From the NCBI GenBank assembly GCA_010014835.2, contig JAAAKB020000013.1, forward strand, positions 965,308-1,000,530: 35,223 nt of DNA. The letters run 5' to 3'. This DNA is from Apostichopus leukothele (taxonomy: Eukaryota > Echinodermata > Holothuroidea > Aspidochirotida > Stichopodidae). The translations under genes were made by a program, and so were the position numbers. The notes beneath the pieces were generated by a model. It saw only the letters and a list, made by a program, of their open reading frames with translations. It searched no databases and was not told the DNA's origin. Of the stretch, positions 33,168 to 35,223 are shown piece by piece. Numbering within the stretch: position 1 is the first letter of the stretch; each line of letters begins with the position of its first letter.

Positions 33168-35223
33168 GTAAGGACAACTAAACCAATTGCGGTTTCTTCC
33201 TTTTAAAGTATTTTTGTTGTTATAGTTGTTGATATATATGTCTGTATCTAATTATTCCATATAATTTGTTCACACATGATTGGATACTTCTCAATTTAAC
33301 TAATAGAGTATTGTGATTAGAACTATTGACACCTCCAAATCTGCTTGTTATTAACAGTTTCATCAAAATAATTTTTTTTTATGTAATCCAATTATATATC
33401 CATTTGCCAGCCTTTGAAGTTAGCATCCATTACCATTACCCTTCGGGATAGATACCATTCGATATTACAGTTAACACCCTGTATCTGTTGTCATGGTTAA
33501 TATGTTTCAGAGGTGCATCAATCATTTCATACGGTTGATTTCAATAGTTGATGCAATTGTCGTGGGCTATAAAGAGGTAACAGATTACCTTTCTTAGGTA
33601 ACAGAACCTTTTAACGTAATGGATAGTACTGTCAGGTTGTGACCAATGCAGTACAAACTGGACCTGATGGCTACACTGTCATACTAATATTGCACAGCTC
33701 TTCTCTTACCAATTTTGATTGCACTATTGCACTCCCATCTATACTGTACCTAGCCGATGAACGGGTGGCTGTTTCGCACTAACACCTCCCCCACCCTCCC
33801 CCCACTGACCCTCTTTTGAGTGCAGTTAACAGCCTGTATAGACGTGGTAAATAAGTTTTCCTCTCCATGAATGGTGTAACTGTTGTACAGTTTGCTTAAT
33901 ATCTGTGTTTCCTATCATCTTGAGGAAGGGTACGTATTTCAATCCACTATCAGTCCTGCATAAGTATATGTTGACTGTTTCACAGTTTCCAAACAATAAT
34001 GTCTATCTTATGTTTTACCTGATTGCTTTTATTGCACATACGAAATGCACAATCAAGCACAGCACTGCATGCTCTGTATTACCGTGACGGTGTCTTTCAA
34101 GCATATATTCCATTTAGTACCCATACAGATTAAATTAATTGCTATTTCTCCCTTCTGAATGGCCGTCATGTGTTACCCTAAGTAAATGATATAAAGTGAT
34201 ATGATTCTTGCTCATTTGCTAATTTAAGCATACATCTCATAACCACTGGCAAAGAATTTTCCCTTCCGATGAAATGATCACCTTGTTAAATTTAACATTT
34301 TGCAATGTCTGAGATAATCATCCAAATTGTCGGGTCGGAATCCTCCATCAAAATACCTTTAAAATGCTAAATAGCAATAATTTTAGCGTGCTAAAATTTA
34401 GGGGCAAAAGTAATGACCTTTAAGTTCCTGTGAAGCCTATGCAATATCCTTGGCTGTGTTTCGTTGATCTTGTATTAGCTCTGCATTCTTGATATATGAT
34501 TCAATGAATAATGACACTGTTTTCGTTCAACTTTGTGGTCAAACCTACCTTGCCCTTTGCATGGAATTGATCTTTCCCACTCATCTGTAGTTATTGCAGC
34601 ATCAGATAGCATTTCTTGATGACTTGTTTGCATAATTCCTCACCAAAGGTTCTTAAAGCTGCATATCAAGTCTTATTTTTAAATTGGTAATCGCAGCATT
34701 AACAATTTCTTTTCTATTTTGATGACTTCGAAATTGAGTATATTTGTGGAGTGCACATCTAAATTTCTTATTATGCAGATGTGAAGATTGCATAATTGTC
34801 TCAATATTAATACTTTGGAGGTATATGCATGGATACTCTGGTACCGGCATGTCTTGCCACTTAGAGGTTTACATGTACCCAACTGGTTTGCATTGTTTAA
34901 GTTTGTTTGAATAAAATTTAGCTCATTGGGTTGGTGCTTGTCAATGGTTTGCATTAATAATAATTTCATAGTGACCTTTGATAATCATCTCATAATTGTC
35001 ATCAGTGGTACATGTATGATTAATTCAAAAGTTACATGAATAATTCATAGATCGTTAATTTGCACATCAGTGTTAAGGAACAACAAGTATATTGATATGG
35101 GAATTAATTGATAACCTATATTTTAGTGACACTAATGGGTTCATTAATATTCAATACTCAGATATGGGATGACACCGGGTCCCCCTTCCTCCTCCCTCCC
35201 TCTCTCCCTCCTCCCTCCTTCCT
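33168..35223 (+). other. DCP1 intron (continues past window end)
   Basis: Starts with GTAAGG. I looked for the expected next coding segment (IYSIWFYD-like) and did not find it. Contents are AT-rich, with no mobile element I can identify. Open frames of 60-96 codons here have no family features. Confidence 0.75.
35175..35223 (+). repeat. CCCT/CTCC pyrimidine tract at window end
   Basis: Nearly pure C/T stretch of about 49 nt made of CCTCC and CCCTC blocks, running off the window; the complementary strand is purine-rich. Confidence 0.85.

Noticed and set aside
1-35223. CRISPR arrays, bacterial operons, rRNA genes
   Set aside because: No spaced-repeat array, no tightly packed long open frames and no rRNA signature; the intron-exon structure shows eukaryotic DNA.

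Overview
The window looks like animal nuclear DNA: AT-rich, mostly non-coding, with short exons in very long introns, CR1/L2-type LINE tails, a TIR transposon and many simple repeats. Two protein genes can be recognised, and their pairing points to an invertebrate deuterostome. An echinoderm is my best guess, but that is inference.

Minus strand: the 5' part of an L-type voltage-gated calcium channel alpha-1 gene (Cav1, the CACNA1C/CACNA1D type). A proposed 19-nt first coding exon (15883-15865) joins a firm 304-nt second exon (3658-3355) across a 12.2-kb intron. The second exon stops just before transmembrane segment S1 at a textbook U12 (minor spliceosome) AT-AC donor. A consensus GT donor in the same codon phase lies 132 nt further on, with open frame between the two. 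The rest of the channel lies left of position 1.

Plus strand: one internal exon (33040-33167) of the mRNA-decapping cofactor DCP1, encoding part of its EVH1-like domain. The next exon lies beyond the right end. The first coding exon was not found; it may lie in the 17-kb interval between the two genes or in the 100-N gap. Cav1 and DCP1 are therefore divergent neighbours. Human CACNA1D/DCP1A and CACNA1C/DCP1B have the same divergent arrangement, so this window appears to keep the pre-duplication pair.

Cav1 intron 1 (3659-15864) holds short tandem duplications, a GC-richer basic open frame (11075-11350), an open frame with a SAP DNA-binding domain on the opposite strand (11907-12113), a tRNA-like SINE head and a decayed LINE 3' end (13008-13580). 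The interval between the genes (15884-33039) holds two more LINE tails, one of them broken by the assembly gap, a 799-bp TIR element (29431-30229), a possible terminal exon of unknown function (27158-27491), microsatellites and guanine runs. Most other open frames are of a length expected by chance in sequence this AT-rich.
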